Assembly: GCA_945877425.1 (NCBI GenBank)
Contig: CAMCRZ010000001.1
Coordinates: forward strand, 62,001 to 126,000
DNA: 64,000 nt
Reading direction: 5' to 3'
Source: an uncultured Treponema sp.
Lineage (GTDB): Bacteria; Spirochaetota; Spirochaetia; Treponematales; Treponemataceae
A program made the translations under genes and the position numbers. The notes beneath the pieces were generated by a model that was not told where the DNA came from, did no database searches, and saw nothing but the letters and a program-made list of their open reading frames with translations. The number at the start of each line of letters is the position of its first letter. Positions within the stretch are counted from its first letter, which is position 1. Of the stretch, positions 18,257-25,929 are shown piece after piece.

Positions 18257-18544
18257 TTACTCTCCGTCAGAACTGACTGTACCTGCTTCAACATGACCTG
18301 CATTATATTCAGCAAGAATCTGATCCTGTAATGCATTTCTAAATTCAGGACTAATTGGATGTGCTACATCCTTGTACTCTCCGTTTGCAGTCTTGCGGCT
18401 AGGCATTGCAATAAAGAGCCCTGTCTTTCCTTCAATAATCTTTACATTGTGAACAACAAAAACGCTGTCAAATGTAACTGTAACATAAGCCTTCAGTTTT
18501 CCTTCGCCTTCTACCTTGCGAATTCTAATTTCTGATACTTGCAT
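18257..18544 (-). CDS. spoVG: SpoVG-family RNA/DNA-binding regulator
   Basis: The ATG at 18544 follows AAGGGGG and gives 95 residues starting MQVSEIRIRKVEGEGKLKAY, the canonical SpoVG beginning; the longer frame upstream lies inside ispE. The conserved core VTFDSVFVVHNVKIIEG and IAMPSRKTANGEYKDVAHPI is complete. SpoVG proteins bind nucleic acid; in Borrelia the protein binds DNA and RNA and affects gene expression. It lies immediately downstream of ispE. Confidence 0.95.
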   Translation of the reverse strand: MQVSEIRIRKVEGEGKLKAYVTVTFDSVFVVHNVKIIEGKTGLFIAMPSRKTANGEYKDVAHPISPEFRNALQDQILAEYNAGHVEAGTVSSDGE

Positions 18545-18578
18545 AAAATTTTCCCCCTTGTATTTTAGTACTCGCTCA

Positions 18579-19457
18579 TCAGGCAAATACAATTCTCCAT
18601 TTTTCAGAGAGCTTTTCAAAAGCCCGTTTCCTTTTTTCTTCAGATTCAAATACACCAAAAAGCGTAGAACCTGAACCAGACATATCATAAAAATCTGCCC
18701 CGCAAAGAGACAAATCCTTAAGAGCATCTTTTATCAAAGGATAAGAATTACAAACCGGAGCCGTAAAATAATTTACAAAATTCCAGTTCCTAATTCTTCT
18801 GCCATAAACAGCTTCCAAGTTTTGAGTTTTATTGCCCTTATTACAGTAAAACCCGTTTTCCAAATACTGATCAACCAATCTGTAGGCTTCCCTTGTTGAA
18901 ACGGAAACTTCAGGCAAAAGCAAAAGAACGTATAAATCTTTCCGGAAAGGAATTTCCTTTATAAGTTCACCTCTGCCTTCAACGCAGGCAGCAAATTCAT
19001 TTTTCCCAGGATTAGAAATCAACGCCTGAGTAAAAAAGAAAACGTCACTGCCAACTTCCGAAGCAATCTTCAAAAGAGAATCAGGTGCTAAGTGTGTACC
19101 AAATAAAATATCAATGGATTGAATAAAAGAAGAAGCATCACTGGAGCCGCCTCCCAATCCACCGCCGGAAGGAATATGCTTTATTACCTTAACAGTAACA
19201 CCGCACTTTATACCGGTCAGCACGCAGAAAGCTTTGTACGCCTTAGTAAAAGTATTTTCTTCAGGAAGAGTCATTCCCGAACATTCCACAACACAAGAAC
19301 CTTCAGTAGAATTTTCACAAACCGTAATTTCGTCAAAAAGATTCACTGTAGTAAAAATACTCTTGATGTTATGATAACCGTCAGCACGCTTAGGAAATAC
19401 CTCAAGGCCAAGATTTATCTTAGCAGGTGCCAGCGCCTTACATTCAGACATACACAT
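18579..19457 (-). CDS. ispE: 4-diphosphocytidyl-2-C-methyl-D-erythritol kinase IspE
   Basis: A 292-residue GHMP kinase. APAKINLGLEVFPKRADGYHNI at the N-terminus, the ATP loop PSGGGLGGGSSDAS at about 94-107 and the C-terminal SGSGSTLFGVF are all present. It phosphorylates CDP-methylerythritol in the MEP isoprenoid pathway, so this organism makes isoprenoids by the non-mevalonate route. Upstream (19458-20144) there is no gene but a GC-rich folded island and the promoter of the divergent acidic-protein gene. Confidence 0.95.
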   Translation of the reverse strand: MCMSECKALAPAKINLGLEVFPKRADGYHNIKSIFTTVNLFDEITVCENSTEGSCVVECSGMTLPEENTFTKAYKAFCVLTGIKCGVTVKVIKHIPSGGGLGGGSSDASSFIQSIDILFGTHLAPDSLLKIASEVGSDVFFFTQALISNPGKNEFAACVEGRGELIKEIPFRKDLYVLLLLPEVSVSTREAYRLVDQYLENGFYCNKGNKTQNLEAVYGRRIRNWNFVNYFTAPVCNSYPLIKDALKDLSLCGADFYDMSGSGSTLFGVFESEEKRKRAFEKLSEKWRIVFA

Positions 19458-19570
19458 CCATTATATAAATTTTACAACTTTTGTCAAATTTCCGCCCTTT
19501 TTATTTATATGTTTTTTATGAAGCACAATTTTTCCTTTTACAGAAAGTTTTAAAACTTAAACAAAACACT

Positions 19571-19668
19571 TTTTCCCATCACCCGCTTTCCGTGGCTTGC
19601 CCTTACGGCCGGTCTTCCGCTTGCGCTCCAGACTTGCTGCGCACCCACTACAATCGGGGCTAAGCCTT
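19571..19668 (-). repeat. dispersed GC-rich repeat, copy 1
   Basis: Read on the minus strand this segment has GCTTAGCCCCGATTGTAGTGG, then TGGAGCGCAAGCGGAAG, then CCACGGAAAGCGGGTG. The same three blocks in the same order, with substitutions, occur on the plus strand at 34147-34252. Its base composition is clearly richer in G and C than the flanking genes. I see no convincing reading frame. Confidence 0.6.
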
Positions 19669-19730
19669 TCCTTCCGGCACTACTGTGCAAGCCCCTCTCG
19701 CAAAGCAGGCACTTTCAGGCAAGAACATAG

Positions 19731-19912
19731 GGCGGCGTCTCTGGGAAAAGAAGGCTGAACGTCGCAAAGCCGGGTGTCAAAAACAGGGCACTTATGCCCT
19801 TACACACTGTTTGTGGCATGGGAACTATTTTATTTGTCGCTTGCGCGCCTGCCACAAACAGAGCGTTTTTGCACCCGACTTCTGCTTCTAGCGCCTTTTA
19901 TTTTAAGCCGCC
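19731..19912. other. GC-rich intergenic island with nested inverted repeats (possible structured RNA)
   Basis: Several helices nest within each other: GGCGGC at 19731-19736 with GCCGCC at 19907-19912; CGGGTGTCAAAAAC at 19771-19784 with GTTTTTGCACCCG at 19865-19877 (13 bp, one bulge); hairpin AGGGCA-CTTA-TGCCCT at 19785-19800; and a perfect 12-bp pair CTGTTTGTGGCA (19807-19818) with TGCCACAAACAG (19850-19861). Together they form a three-way junction. GCCTGAGCGTACTTGCCAAA next to it (19913-19932) recurs inverted at 35889-35908. No credible coding sequence is present. Direction of transcription is unknown. Confidence 0.55.
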
Positions 19913-20022
19913 GCCTGAGCGTACTTGCCAAACAGTTGCATCTTACATGCAATCACGCTGTACAAAAAAAACAGGCTGAACGGTGTGACGTTTTGTTTAT
20001 AACATTATTTTTATCCACATTA

Positions 20023-20051
20023 TTGACAAAATAATCACTGTAATTTACATT
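20023..20051 (+). promoter_or_regulatory. sigma70-type promoter for the acidic-protein gene
   Basis: TTGACA (20023-20028), 17-base spacer, TACATT (20046-20051). The leader is about 85 nt and ends with GGGAG before the ATG at 20145. Confidence 0.6.
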
Positions 20052-20144
20052 TTAAGGGTAAATTTTACAGAAAATCAGCAGAATATCAGTCATTTTGCAG
20101 AATTCTGTCTTTTTTACTAAACAGTTTTTACGGGAGTATAAATT

Positions 20145-20510
20145 ATGCTCGATGCATACTATTCAAACGAAGATTCAGAAGAAATATCATGGAATTCCTT
20201 TGGTCCTGATTCTTACTACGATGACGACATGATAGAAGATTTTGGAGAAGATGCAGACTACGAAAGCGAAGGCTCTGACGGTTTTGATGACGATTTTGAC
20301 GAAGACTACGATGACTTTGACGAAGAAGAGTCTATAGAAAGCCGAGCAAGCGACGAATACAGTTTTAACGATGAAGACTGGTACGACGATCATGAAATAG
20401 AAGACGGCTACGTTGTAAAAGATCCGGACGACTATTACAACGAAGAAGAATACGGCAGCGACGAAATCGAAGACGACAGCGACCCTGCTGATTTAGATTC
20501 TAAATTTTAG
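20145..20510 (+). CDS. small, extremely acidic hypothetical protein
   Basis: A 121-residue protein made largely of Asp, Glu, Tyr, Ser and Gly (for example DDMIEDFGEDADYES and FDDDFDEDYDDFDEEES). There are almost no Lys or Arg residues and no signal peptide or TM helix, so it should be cytoplasmic, intrinsically disordered and strongly negative. A ribosome binding site (GGGAG), its own promoter and a terminator frame it as a single-gene unit, which supports reality. I do not recognise a family; a polyanion of this kind could mimic nucleic acid or bind cations or basic proteins, but that is speculation. Confidence 0.7.
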   Translation: MLDAYYSNEDSEEISWNSFGPDSYYDDDMIEDFGEDADYESEGSDGFDDDFDEDYDDFDEEESIESRASDEYSFNDEDWYDDHEIEDGYVVKDPDDYYNEEEYGSDEIEDDSDPADLDSKF

Positions 20511-20529
20511 CCTGACCATTATACCAACA

Positions 20530-20576
20530 AAAGACTGTCTGTAATGTACACTTTGCCGGCAGTCTTTATTATTTTA
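20530..20576 (+). terminator. terminator after the acidic-protein gene
   Basis: AAAGACTG (20530-20537) pairs with CAGTCTTT (20560-20567), followed by ATTATTTT. It sits between the acidic-protein gene and the convergent rsfS and overlaps the rsfS stop. Confidence 0.6.
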
Positions 20577-20916
20577 ACCTTTCACCTTCATGCCACAATT
20601 TTTCAAGTTCATAGAAATTACGTGCATCTTCTGACATTAAGTCAATTACGACAGTTCCTAAATCAATAAGATTCCAGTCATCACCTTGAGAAGTTTTATT
20701 GTGAGTCTTGTGAATTTCCATATCATTTTCTTTAGCGTAATCTTTAACAGCTTTATACAAACCCTGCCAGTGAGGACCGCTTGTTACCGTAACAATTACA
20801 AAATAGTCTGTCCAGCTGTTAAGCTTTGAAACATCAAGTACAACTACATCAAGGCCTTTGCCGTCTTCCATAAGTTTTGCAATTTCAAGTGCTTTTTCTT
20901 TTTCAGTTTTTGCCAT
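20569..20916 (-). CDS. rsfS: ribosomal silencing factor RsfS
   Basis: The ATG at 20916 follows GGAG and gives 115 residues starting MAKTEKEKALEIAKLMEDGKG; the frame extends 7 codons upstream without a binding site. Motifs of the Iojap/YbeB family are complete: LDVVVLDVSKLNSWTDYFVIVT, QGDDWNLIDLGTVVIDLMSEDARNFYELEKLW. RsfS binds L14 and blocks subunit joining when nutrients are short. It ends the rplU-to-rsfS gene block. Confidence 0.95.
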   Translation of the reverse strand: MAKTEKEKALEIAKLMEDGKGLDVVVLDVSKLNSWTDYFVIVTVTSGPHWQGLYKAVKDYAKENDMEIHKTHNKTSQGDDWNLIDLGTVVIDLMSEDARNFYELEKLWHEGERLK

Positions 20917-20946
20917 ATTTTCTCCAATAAATTTCAACAGATTATA

Positions 20947-22128
20947 TTAAAATCTAAAATCTTTTCCAATAATAATAGTAAAATCAGTTTTTGCAGCTTC
21001 AAAACCTTCTGTTTCAGGGCGGACTTCTTCTTCCTGAATGTTGCTGCACCGGATAAAGCTTCCCAAAGCATTTGCTGCATCAGAATTACCAATATGATCT
21101 ATAATTATGGTATTTTCATATTCAGCATTGTTTTCACGTTCTGCATTTCCAGTAATATCGACTTTGTAGCCTGCACTTTCAAGTTTAGTTGTAGTTCTTG
21201 CAGCCAGACCGCTTATATCAGTTCCGTTAAGAACTTCCAGAACATAGTATCTGCTTTCCTGAGAATTTCCTTCTACACGAAGAGAACTTAAAGTTAAGTT
21301 CATAACTTCTTTTAAAAACTGACCGTTATTGTCAGGAATAAAAAGTCCCAGATTAGAATTAAATTTTCCTTTTGTAGTATTTACGATTATGCGCTCAGGA
21401 TCAACTTTAGAAAACTTGTTCAGCAGAGAAAGCAAACTGTCTTCGCTGGAATTTGAATTGAAAAACTTGCTGTAAGAAGAAAAATTGTTTTTATCAAGGA
21501 AAGACTTTTCGTTTTCAGGTTCATTTATTGCAGAAATAAACTGAACTATGGCATTGCGCCGCCTTACGTCCCTTGAATCATCATTTTCATCTTCAGACTT
21601 ATACATCATATATGTACGGATTTTGTCCCCGTCTAAAGTTACAGCACCGCTTGGCAAAAGATAACGCTGTCCGTTTTCGTCCTTAACATCAACAGGGGAA
21701 GGCACGAAAATTTTCAGTCCCCCAAGAATATCAGTTAAAGTAGAAAAATCGTCCATTGTAATTACTAAAGAATTGGGAATTTTCTTTCCTATAAGCTTTT
21801 CAATTTCCGTTTTGTAAGTTTCTATTCCCCTTTCCTTATACACCTGATCTATTCTGTCAACTCTTCCAAGACTTGAATAAATTGCACCAAGGTTTCCAGG
21901 TATGTCAAAAACAGCGCCTTTCCCTGTAGGTTCATACATCAGGAAAACTTCCGTAGAAACAGCGTTACCCTTTCCGTCGTCAATTACAATTAGAGTAAGG
22001 ACAATAAGCTCTTCTTCCGATTCAGCCTGGTTATTTATATTTCTTACAAGAAAAACTACAACTCCCAGAATAATTGCAAACATTCCAAAAAGAAGAACAA
22101 GACCTTTTTTTTCAGCAGATGCATTCAT
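20947..22128 (-). CDS. LytR-CpsA-Psr family protein with LytR C-terminal domain
   Basis: A 393-residue protein with one N-terminal TM helix (about 10-28, LVLLFGMFAIILGVVVFLV), an extracytoplasmic LCP-like domain (about 40-270: EVFLMYEPTGKGAVFDIPGNLGA, FSTLTDILGGLKIFV, GDKIRTYMMYKSEDE, RRRNAIVQFI) and a LytR_C domain (about 295-390, VLEVLNGTDISGLAARTTTKLESAGYKVDI). LCP enzymes attach glycopolymers to peptidoglycan in Gram-positives; the substrate in a spirochaete is not known to me. The start overlaps the yqeK stop (GAATGAATG). Confidence 0.85.
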   Translation of the reverse strand: MNASAEKKGLVLLFGMFAIILGVVVFLVRNINNQAESEEELIVLTLIVIDDGKGNAVSTEVFLMYEPTGKGAVFDIPGNLGAIYSSLGRVDRIDQVYKERGIETYKTEIEKLIGKKIPNSLVITMDDFSTLTDILGGLKIFVPSPVDVKDENGQRYLLPSGAVTLDGDKIRTYMMYKSEDENDDSRDVRRRNAIVQFISAINEPENEKSFLDKNNFSSYSKFFNSNSSEDSLLSLLNKFSKVDPERIIVNTTKGKFNSNLGLFIPDNNGQFLKEVMNLTLSSLRVEGNSQESRYYVLEVLNGTDISGLAARTTTKLESAGYKVDITGNAERENNAEYENTIIIDHIGNSDAANALGSFIRCSNIQEEEVRPETEGFEAAKTDFTIIIGKDFRF

Positions 22129-22715
22129 TCCTTTACCTCACTTGCGTTCAATAAGCCCTGATAAAAATCAAAGCTTTCGGGAGCAATTTTCCTGCCTTTT
22201 TCCCTAAGATATTTCATATTTTCCCTTACAACTTCAATTAAAGCATCATCAAGATTTTTTTCAAGAAGAGACTGTCTGTATTCCGCAGTAGACTGAGGCC
22301 TTCCCGGTTCAACTTTATCTGCAACGTATACAATTTTTGCAAGTTCGCACATATTTTTTTCACCAAGAGTATGGCACGATACTGCCTGAAGCACCTGCTC
22401 ATCCTGAACGTTGAACTTCTGCCTTAAAACAACTGCTGCTGCCCTTCCGTGCAAAAGTGAAGGCTTTTCTTTTTCAGTAAAAGTAAAAGGCTTGCCGTCT
22501 TTTTCAGCAAGTAAAATCATGGAATTTTCGTCCAGCTCTTTGCAAATATCATGGGCAAGTCCTGCAAAATATCCTTTTTCCCAATCAATTCCGTAACGCC
22601 TACACATAATTCCTGCAAATTCAGCTACACGAAGGCTGTGCTCATAACGCTTTGTCTTTTCATTTTCGTATGCGAAGTTACGCACTTTTTCCAGAAGTTC
22701 TTTATTTATTTCCAT
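22125..22715 (-). CDS. yqeK: YqeK-type HD-domain hydrolase
   Basis: The ATG at 22715 gives 196 residues beginning MEINKELLEKVRNFAYENEK; a longer frame reaches into nadD. HD signatures: RYEHSLRVAEFAGIM, GLAHDICKEL and HGRAAAVVL, then AVSCHTLGEKNM and IVYVADKVEPGR. The YqeK family includes symmetrical Ap4A hydrolases acting in the cytoplasm. It lies 4 bases after nadD, the usual nadD-yqeK pairing. Confidence 0.9.
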   Translation of the reverse strand: MEINKELLEKVRNFAYENEKTKRYEHSLRVAEFAGIMCRRYGIDWEKGYFAGLAHDICKELDENSMILLAEKDGKPFTFTEKEKPSLLHGRAAAVVLRQKFNVQDEQVLQAVSCHTLGEKNMCELAKIVYVADKVEPGRPQSTAEYRQSLLEKNLDDALIEVVRENMKYLREKGRKIAPESFDFYQGLLNASEVKE

Positions 22716-22719
22716 AAGA

Positions 22720-23379
22720 CTAATTTTTTTCCAGGTAAAGTTTTTCTTTTTTAATATAATCAAAAACTTTTTCGCCTACAAGATATTTAAAGCTTTCTCC
22801 ATAGCTGCACCTGCGCCTTATGTCAGTGGAACTTATTTCCAGCACAGGATTTTTTATTTCAACGCAGAATTTAAAGAGTTTTTCATTCTGTATTTTAAAA
22901 GTGCTGCTGTCTTCAACAAAAGCGTATTCTCCTTCAGGTTGATTTTTAAATCCGTCTTTTTCAGTTTCAGCTGGCCTTCTTGCAAGTATAAGAGTGCATT
23001 TTTCAGCAAGCAGACTTGCATTGTGCCACAAATGAAATCCGCTAAGCAAATCATGTCCCATAATAAGACCGATTTTTCCTTCCAGAACGCCTTTGTACTT
23101 TTCTTCAAGGAAGCAGATTGTGTCATAAGTATAGGAAATGCCTCCTCTGCTAAGTTCACAGTCTTCCGGTTCAAAGCGGCTGTCATTTTCCAAAGCAAGT
23201 GAAAGCATATTCATTCTGTGCATTCCTGAAACAGCACAATTCATCTTTTTGTGAGGCGGATTTTGTGCAGGAACAAACAGGACTTTATCGTAGCCCAGAC
23301 TTGTGCACACTTCATCAGCAAGACAAAGATGACCTAAATGAACAGGATTAAAGCTTCCTCCTAAAACTGCAATTTTCAT
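22720..23379 (-). CDS. nadD: nicotinate-nucleotide adenylyltransferase NadD
   Basis: A 219-residue nucleotidyltransferase. GGSFNPVHLGHL at 7-18 is the HxGH-type ATP site, and the C-terminal ISSTDIRRRCSYG matches the ISSTxIR signature. It makes deamido-NAD from nicotinate mononucleotide in NAD synthesis. Its start overlaps the obg stop by 4 bases, so it is cotranscribed with obg and yqeK. Confidence 0.95.
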   Translation of the reverse strand: MKIAVLGGSFNPVHLGHLCLADEVCTSLGYDKVLFVPAQNPPHKKMNCAVSGMHRMNMLSLALENDSRFEPEDCELSRGGISYTYDTICFLEEKYKGVLEGKIGLIMGHDLLSGFHLWHNASLLAEKCTLILARRPAETEKDGFKNQPEGEYAFVEDSSTFKIQNEKLFKFCVEIKNPVLEISSTDIRRRCSYGESFKYLVGEKVFDYIKKEKLYLEKN

Positions 23380-24494
23380 TGGCTTCCCGGAAATTGTGTT
23401 TCCATAGAATCATCTACAGAGCGTGAACTTAAAAATGAACTTTTTCCGCCGTTTTCACTGTGATTTGTTCCAGGTTTATGCAGGCGTTCCATTTTTTCTA
23501 CAAGGCTGACTATTTCCCGTCTTGCCTGCTCCATATTAGTTCTTGCCATAACTGAAACAGGTATTACAATTACGTTTTCATCCCGCTTTTTAATCTGCTG
23601 TGCTATCTTCTGAGCATTTTCTGCTGCACCTTCTACGTCAATTTTATTGCACAAAACGATTCTAGGCTTTTGCGTAAGACCGCCGCCAAAACTTTCCAAC
23701 TCTTTCAGCAAAAGTTCGTATGCTTCAAAACACTTTTCGTCACTGCAGTCAATCATAAAAAGAAGTCCTGCCGTTCTGGAAATGTGCTTTAAAAACCTTA
23801 CGCCCAAGCCTGCACCTTCTGAAGCACCTTCAATTATTCCGGGAATGTCTGCAATAATAAGGTCGCTTTCCTGATCTACGTGAAGTACGCCAAGATTAGG
23901 CACTTTAGTTGTAAAAGGATAAGGCGCAATTTTCGGACGTGCATTTGTAAATAAATCAAGTAAGCTTGACTTTCCTGCATTCGGAAATCCTACAAGCCCG
24001 ATGTCTGCCATAATTGAAAGTTCTACCTTTAGCTCAACTTCCGTACCCGGCATTCCTTTGTTGGCAGTTCTCGGTGCCTGATTTGTACTTGACTTAAAAT
24101 GAACGTTTCCCCAGCCTCCGTTTCCGCCGGTCAAAAACTTAAACTGAAAATCCTCTGGATCATCTGCAAAATCATGAATTACTTTTCCAGTTTCTATATC
24201 TTTAAGGACAGTTCCCGGTGGAACAGGAATTATCTTGTCTTCTCCATTTTTGCCGTATTTGTTCCAGCTCATTCCGTCGCCGCCATTCTGAGCTTTAAAA
24301 ACAGGATGAAAACGCATATGTGCAAGAGTTCTTAAATTGCGCTTAACCTGAAAAATAATATCTCCGCCTTTTCCGCCGTCACCGCCATTTGGTCCGCCGT
24401 TAGGAATATACTTTTCTCTTCTGAAAGAAGCACAGCCGTTTCCGCCTTTTCCTGAAATTACTTTAATTACAGCTTCATCTGCAAACTGAATCAT
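23376..24494 (-). CDS. obg: GTPase Obg/CgtA
   Basis: A 372-residue GTPase: Gly-rich Obg fold (about 1-158, with GGNGCASFRREKYIPNGGPNGG), G1 GFPNAGKSS near 166-174, G3 ADIPGIIEGASEGAGLG, G4 NKID. The C-terminal OCT domain is absent; instead there is a short Ser/Gly-rich tail. Obg acts in 50S assembly and stress control. A terminator lies between rpmA and obg, so obg probably has some separate expression despite the operon order. Confidence 0.96.
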   Translation of the reverse strand: MIQFADEAVIKVISGKGGNGCASFRREKYIPNGGPNGGDGGKGGDIIFQVKRNLRTLAHMRFHPVFKAQNGGDGMSWNKYGKNGEDKIIPVPPGTVLKDIETGKVIHDFADDPEDFQFKFLTGGNGGWGNVHFKSSTNQAPRTANKGMPGTEVELKVELSIMADIGLVGFPNAGKSSLLDLFTNARPKIAPYPFTTKVPNLGVLHVDQESDLIIADIPGIIEGASEGAGLGVRFLKHISRTAGLLFMIDCSDEKCFEAYELLLKELESFGGGLTQKPRIVLCNKIDVEGAAENAQKIAQQIKKRDENVIVIPVSVMARTNMEQARREIVSLVEKMERLHKPGTNHSENGGKSSFLSSRSVDDSMETQFPGSQ

Positions 24495-24536
24495 ACTCTT
24501 TACCTGAATAATTACTATAAATTACAATGCAACAAC

Positions 24537-24564
24537 AAAAAAGCCCGGCATATAGAAACCGGGC
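24537..24564 (-). terminator. terminator between rpmA and obg
   Basis: Minus strand GCCCGG (24559-24564) pairs with CCGGGC (24543-24548), followed by TTTTTT. Its position inside a conserved gene block suggests partial termination that lowers obg relative to ribosomal protein expression. Confidence 0.75.
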
Positions 24565-24629
24565 AATTAAACATAAATTAAAAAATCGTGAAGTATTGCC
24601 GGCAGATTTACCGCCAGCTAAAACTTTGC

Positions 24630-24887
24630 TTACTCAGCAACAGGTTCAACAGAAACAACCCTGCGGTTCATTCTTTCTGAGAACTTTACTTTACCGTCAG
24701 CAGTAGCAAAAAGTGTATCGTCTCCACCACGCTTTACATTATCTCCAGGATGAATGTGTGTTCCACGCTGTCTGACAAGGATAGAACCTGCTGTTACGGT
24801 TTCTCCACTGTATCTTTTAACGCCCAAGTGTTTAGGGTTTGAATCGCGGCCGTTTTTTGCACCGCTACCACCTTTAGATCGTCCCAT
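24630..24887 (-). CDS. rpmA: 50S ribosomal protein L27
   Basis: An 85-residue L27: [31 protein letters not shown], then [40 protein letters not shown] precedes the ATG. The Gly/Lys-rich N-tail, which reaches the peptidyl transferase centre, begins directly at Met, without the cleavable 8-9 residue extension seen in Firmicutes. Sits between prp and obg. Confidence 0.97.
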   Translation of the reverse strand: MGRSKGGSGAKNGRDSNPKHLGVKRYSGETVTAGSILVRQRGTHIHPGDNVKRGGDDTLFATADGKVKFSERMNRRVVSVEPVAE

Positions 24888-24931
24888 TTTAATCCTCCAC
24901 TGATTAAAAATCAGTTCATAAATTCACTTTG

Positions 24932-25330
24932 TCAAGCTTCATTTATTTCCCGCAGCTGCACATATTCAGGATATTCATGAGCAATAGAACTTATTCCTAT
25001 CCTTATAAAATCTGCAGCAGACTTAAGCCTTTCGGAAAGAATTAAACTTTCCCTGCCTAAATCATTTTTTGCAGTGCTGTATCCGTCACTGCATTTTACT
25101 TCCACACCGAAAGCGAGTTTTCCCCGGGAAGCAGTATCTTTCCTTATTTCAAGGCAGACACTTTTTATCATACTTTCAGTTTCTTCAAGAAAACTTAACG
25201 CTGTACCAAGAATGCAAGATTCAGCAGCACAAACTATATCTTTTCCCTTAGCAGCAAAACCAGAATGTCCTTTTGCTTCACAACAACGAAACTCTCCGTT
25301 TTTACTGCAAACTAAAAGCACTTCAGTCAC
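24932..25330 (-). CDS. prp: ribosomal-processing cysteine protease Prp
   Basis: A 132-residue protein of the YsxB/Prp family. The catalytic dyad is intact at His22 and Cys34 in GHSGFAAKGKDIVCAAES, and the C-terminal part (RIGISSIAHEYPEYVQLRE) fits the family. In Staphylococcus Prp removes an N-terminal extension from L27. Here the adjacent L27 has no such extension, so the substrate is unclear. The GTG start follows directly on the rplU stop codon. Confidence 0.9.
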   Translation of the reverse strand: MTEVLLVCSKNGEFRCCEAKGHSGFAAKGKDIVCAAESCILGTALSFLEETESMIKSVCLEIRKDTASRGKLAFGVEVKCSDGYSTAKNDLGRESLILSERLKSAADFIRIGISSIAHEYPEYVQLREINEA

Positions 25331-25648
25331 TTAAGCAAGCACAACGTCCTTTACAGTAACTGTTGTGTATTCTTCACGATGACCGATTAAACGATGATAG
25401 TCTTTCTTTGACTTGTACTTTAAAACAAGAACTTTTCTGTCCCTGTATGTTTCACCAACTTCTAAAGTAACCTTAGCACCCTGTACATAAGGTGTACCAA
25501 CAGAAACTTTGTCACCATCGCTTACAAGAAGAACTGTATCGACTGTAACTGTGTCGCCTTTCTTTGCATCGCTGATTTTTGCAACTTCAAGAACAGCGTC
25601 CTTTTCTGCTTTGTACTGATTGCCTTTATACTCAACAACTGCGTACAT
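25331..25648 (-). CDS. rplU: 50S ribosomal protein L21
   Basis: A 105-residue L21: MYAVVEYKGNQYKAEKDAVLEVAKI at the start and KSKKDYHRLIGHREEYTTVTV at the end, of normal length. It opens the rplU-prp-rpmA gene set; AGAGG lies before the ATG and a promoter lies about 75 bases upstream. Confidence 0.97.
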   Translation of the reverse strand: MYAVVEYKGNQYKAEKDAVLEVAKISDAKKGDTVTVDTVLLVSDGDKVSVGTPYVQGAKVTLEVGETYRDRKVLVLKYKSKKDYHRLIGHREEYTTVTVKDVVLA

Positions 25649-25724
25649 TTTCTTAACCTCTGAATTTGTTTTTGCTGCAAGGAGTAACGGGTTCCTTACA
25701 AGCCTGTCAATATAAGTGTTTAGT

Positions 25725-25754
25725 ATTTTAACAAATTCTGCAAATCTTGGTCAA
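25725..25754 (-). promoter_or_regulatory. promoter of the rplU-prp-rpmA operon
   Basis: Minus strand TTGACC (25749-25754), 18-base spacer, TAAAAT (25725-25730). The leader to the rplU ATG is about 70 nt. A further TTGACA lies inside the leader but lacks a good -10. Confidence 0.55.
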
Positions 25755-25857
25755 TAGAATTTCTGCCTCCATCATCAAAAATCCTCTGTTTTACTGCATT
25801 ATAGAGCCATATCTTAAAATAAGTTATAACAGGTTTTTCTTCAACAAATTGTAACAC

Positions 25858-25887
25858 TTAACTGAAAAATTTATTATATTATATAAA
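25858..25887 (+). promoter_or_regulatory. candidate promoter of htrA
   Basis: TTAACT (25858-25863), 18 bases, TATAAA (25882-25887) in an AT-rich tract. GGAGG precedes the ATG at 25930. Confidence 0.4.
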
Positions 25888-25929
25888 ATATTGAAAATAA
25901 GTTATGACTAGATGTGGAGGTTATCCTAA

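Noticed and set aside
19560..19990. Integron attC array or CRISPR
   Set aside because: Treponemes can carry integrons, but no GTTRRRY/RYYYAAC core pairs or regular cassette spacing are seen, and there are no evenly spaced repeats anywhere in the window for a CRISPR array.
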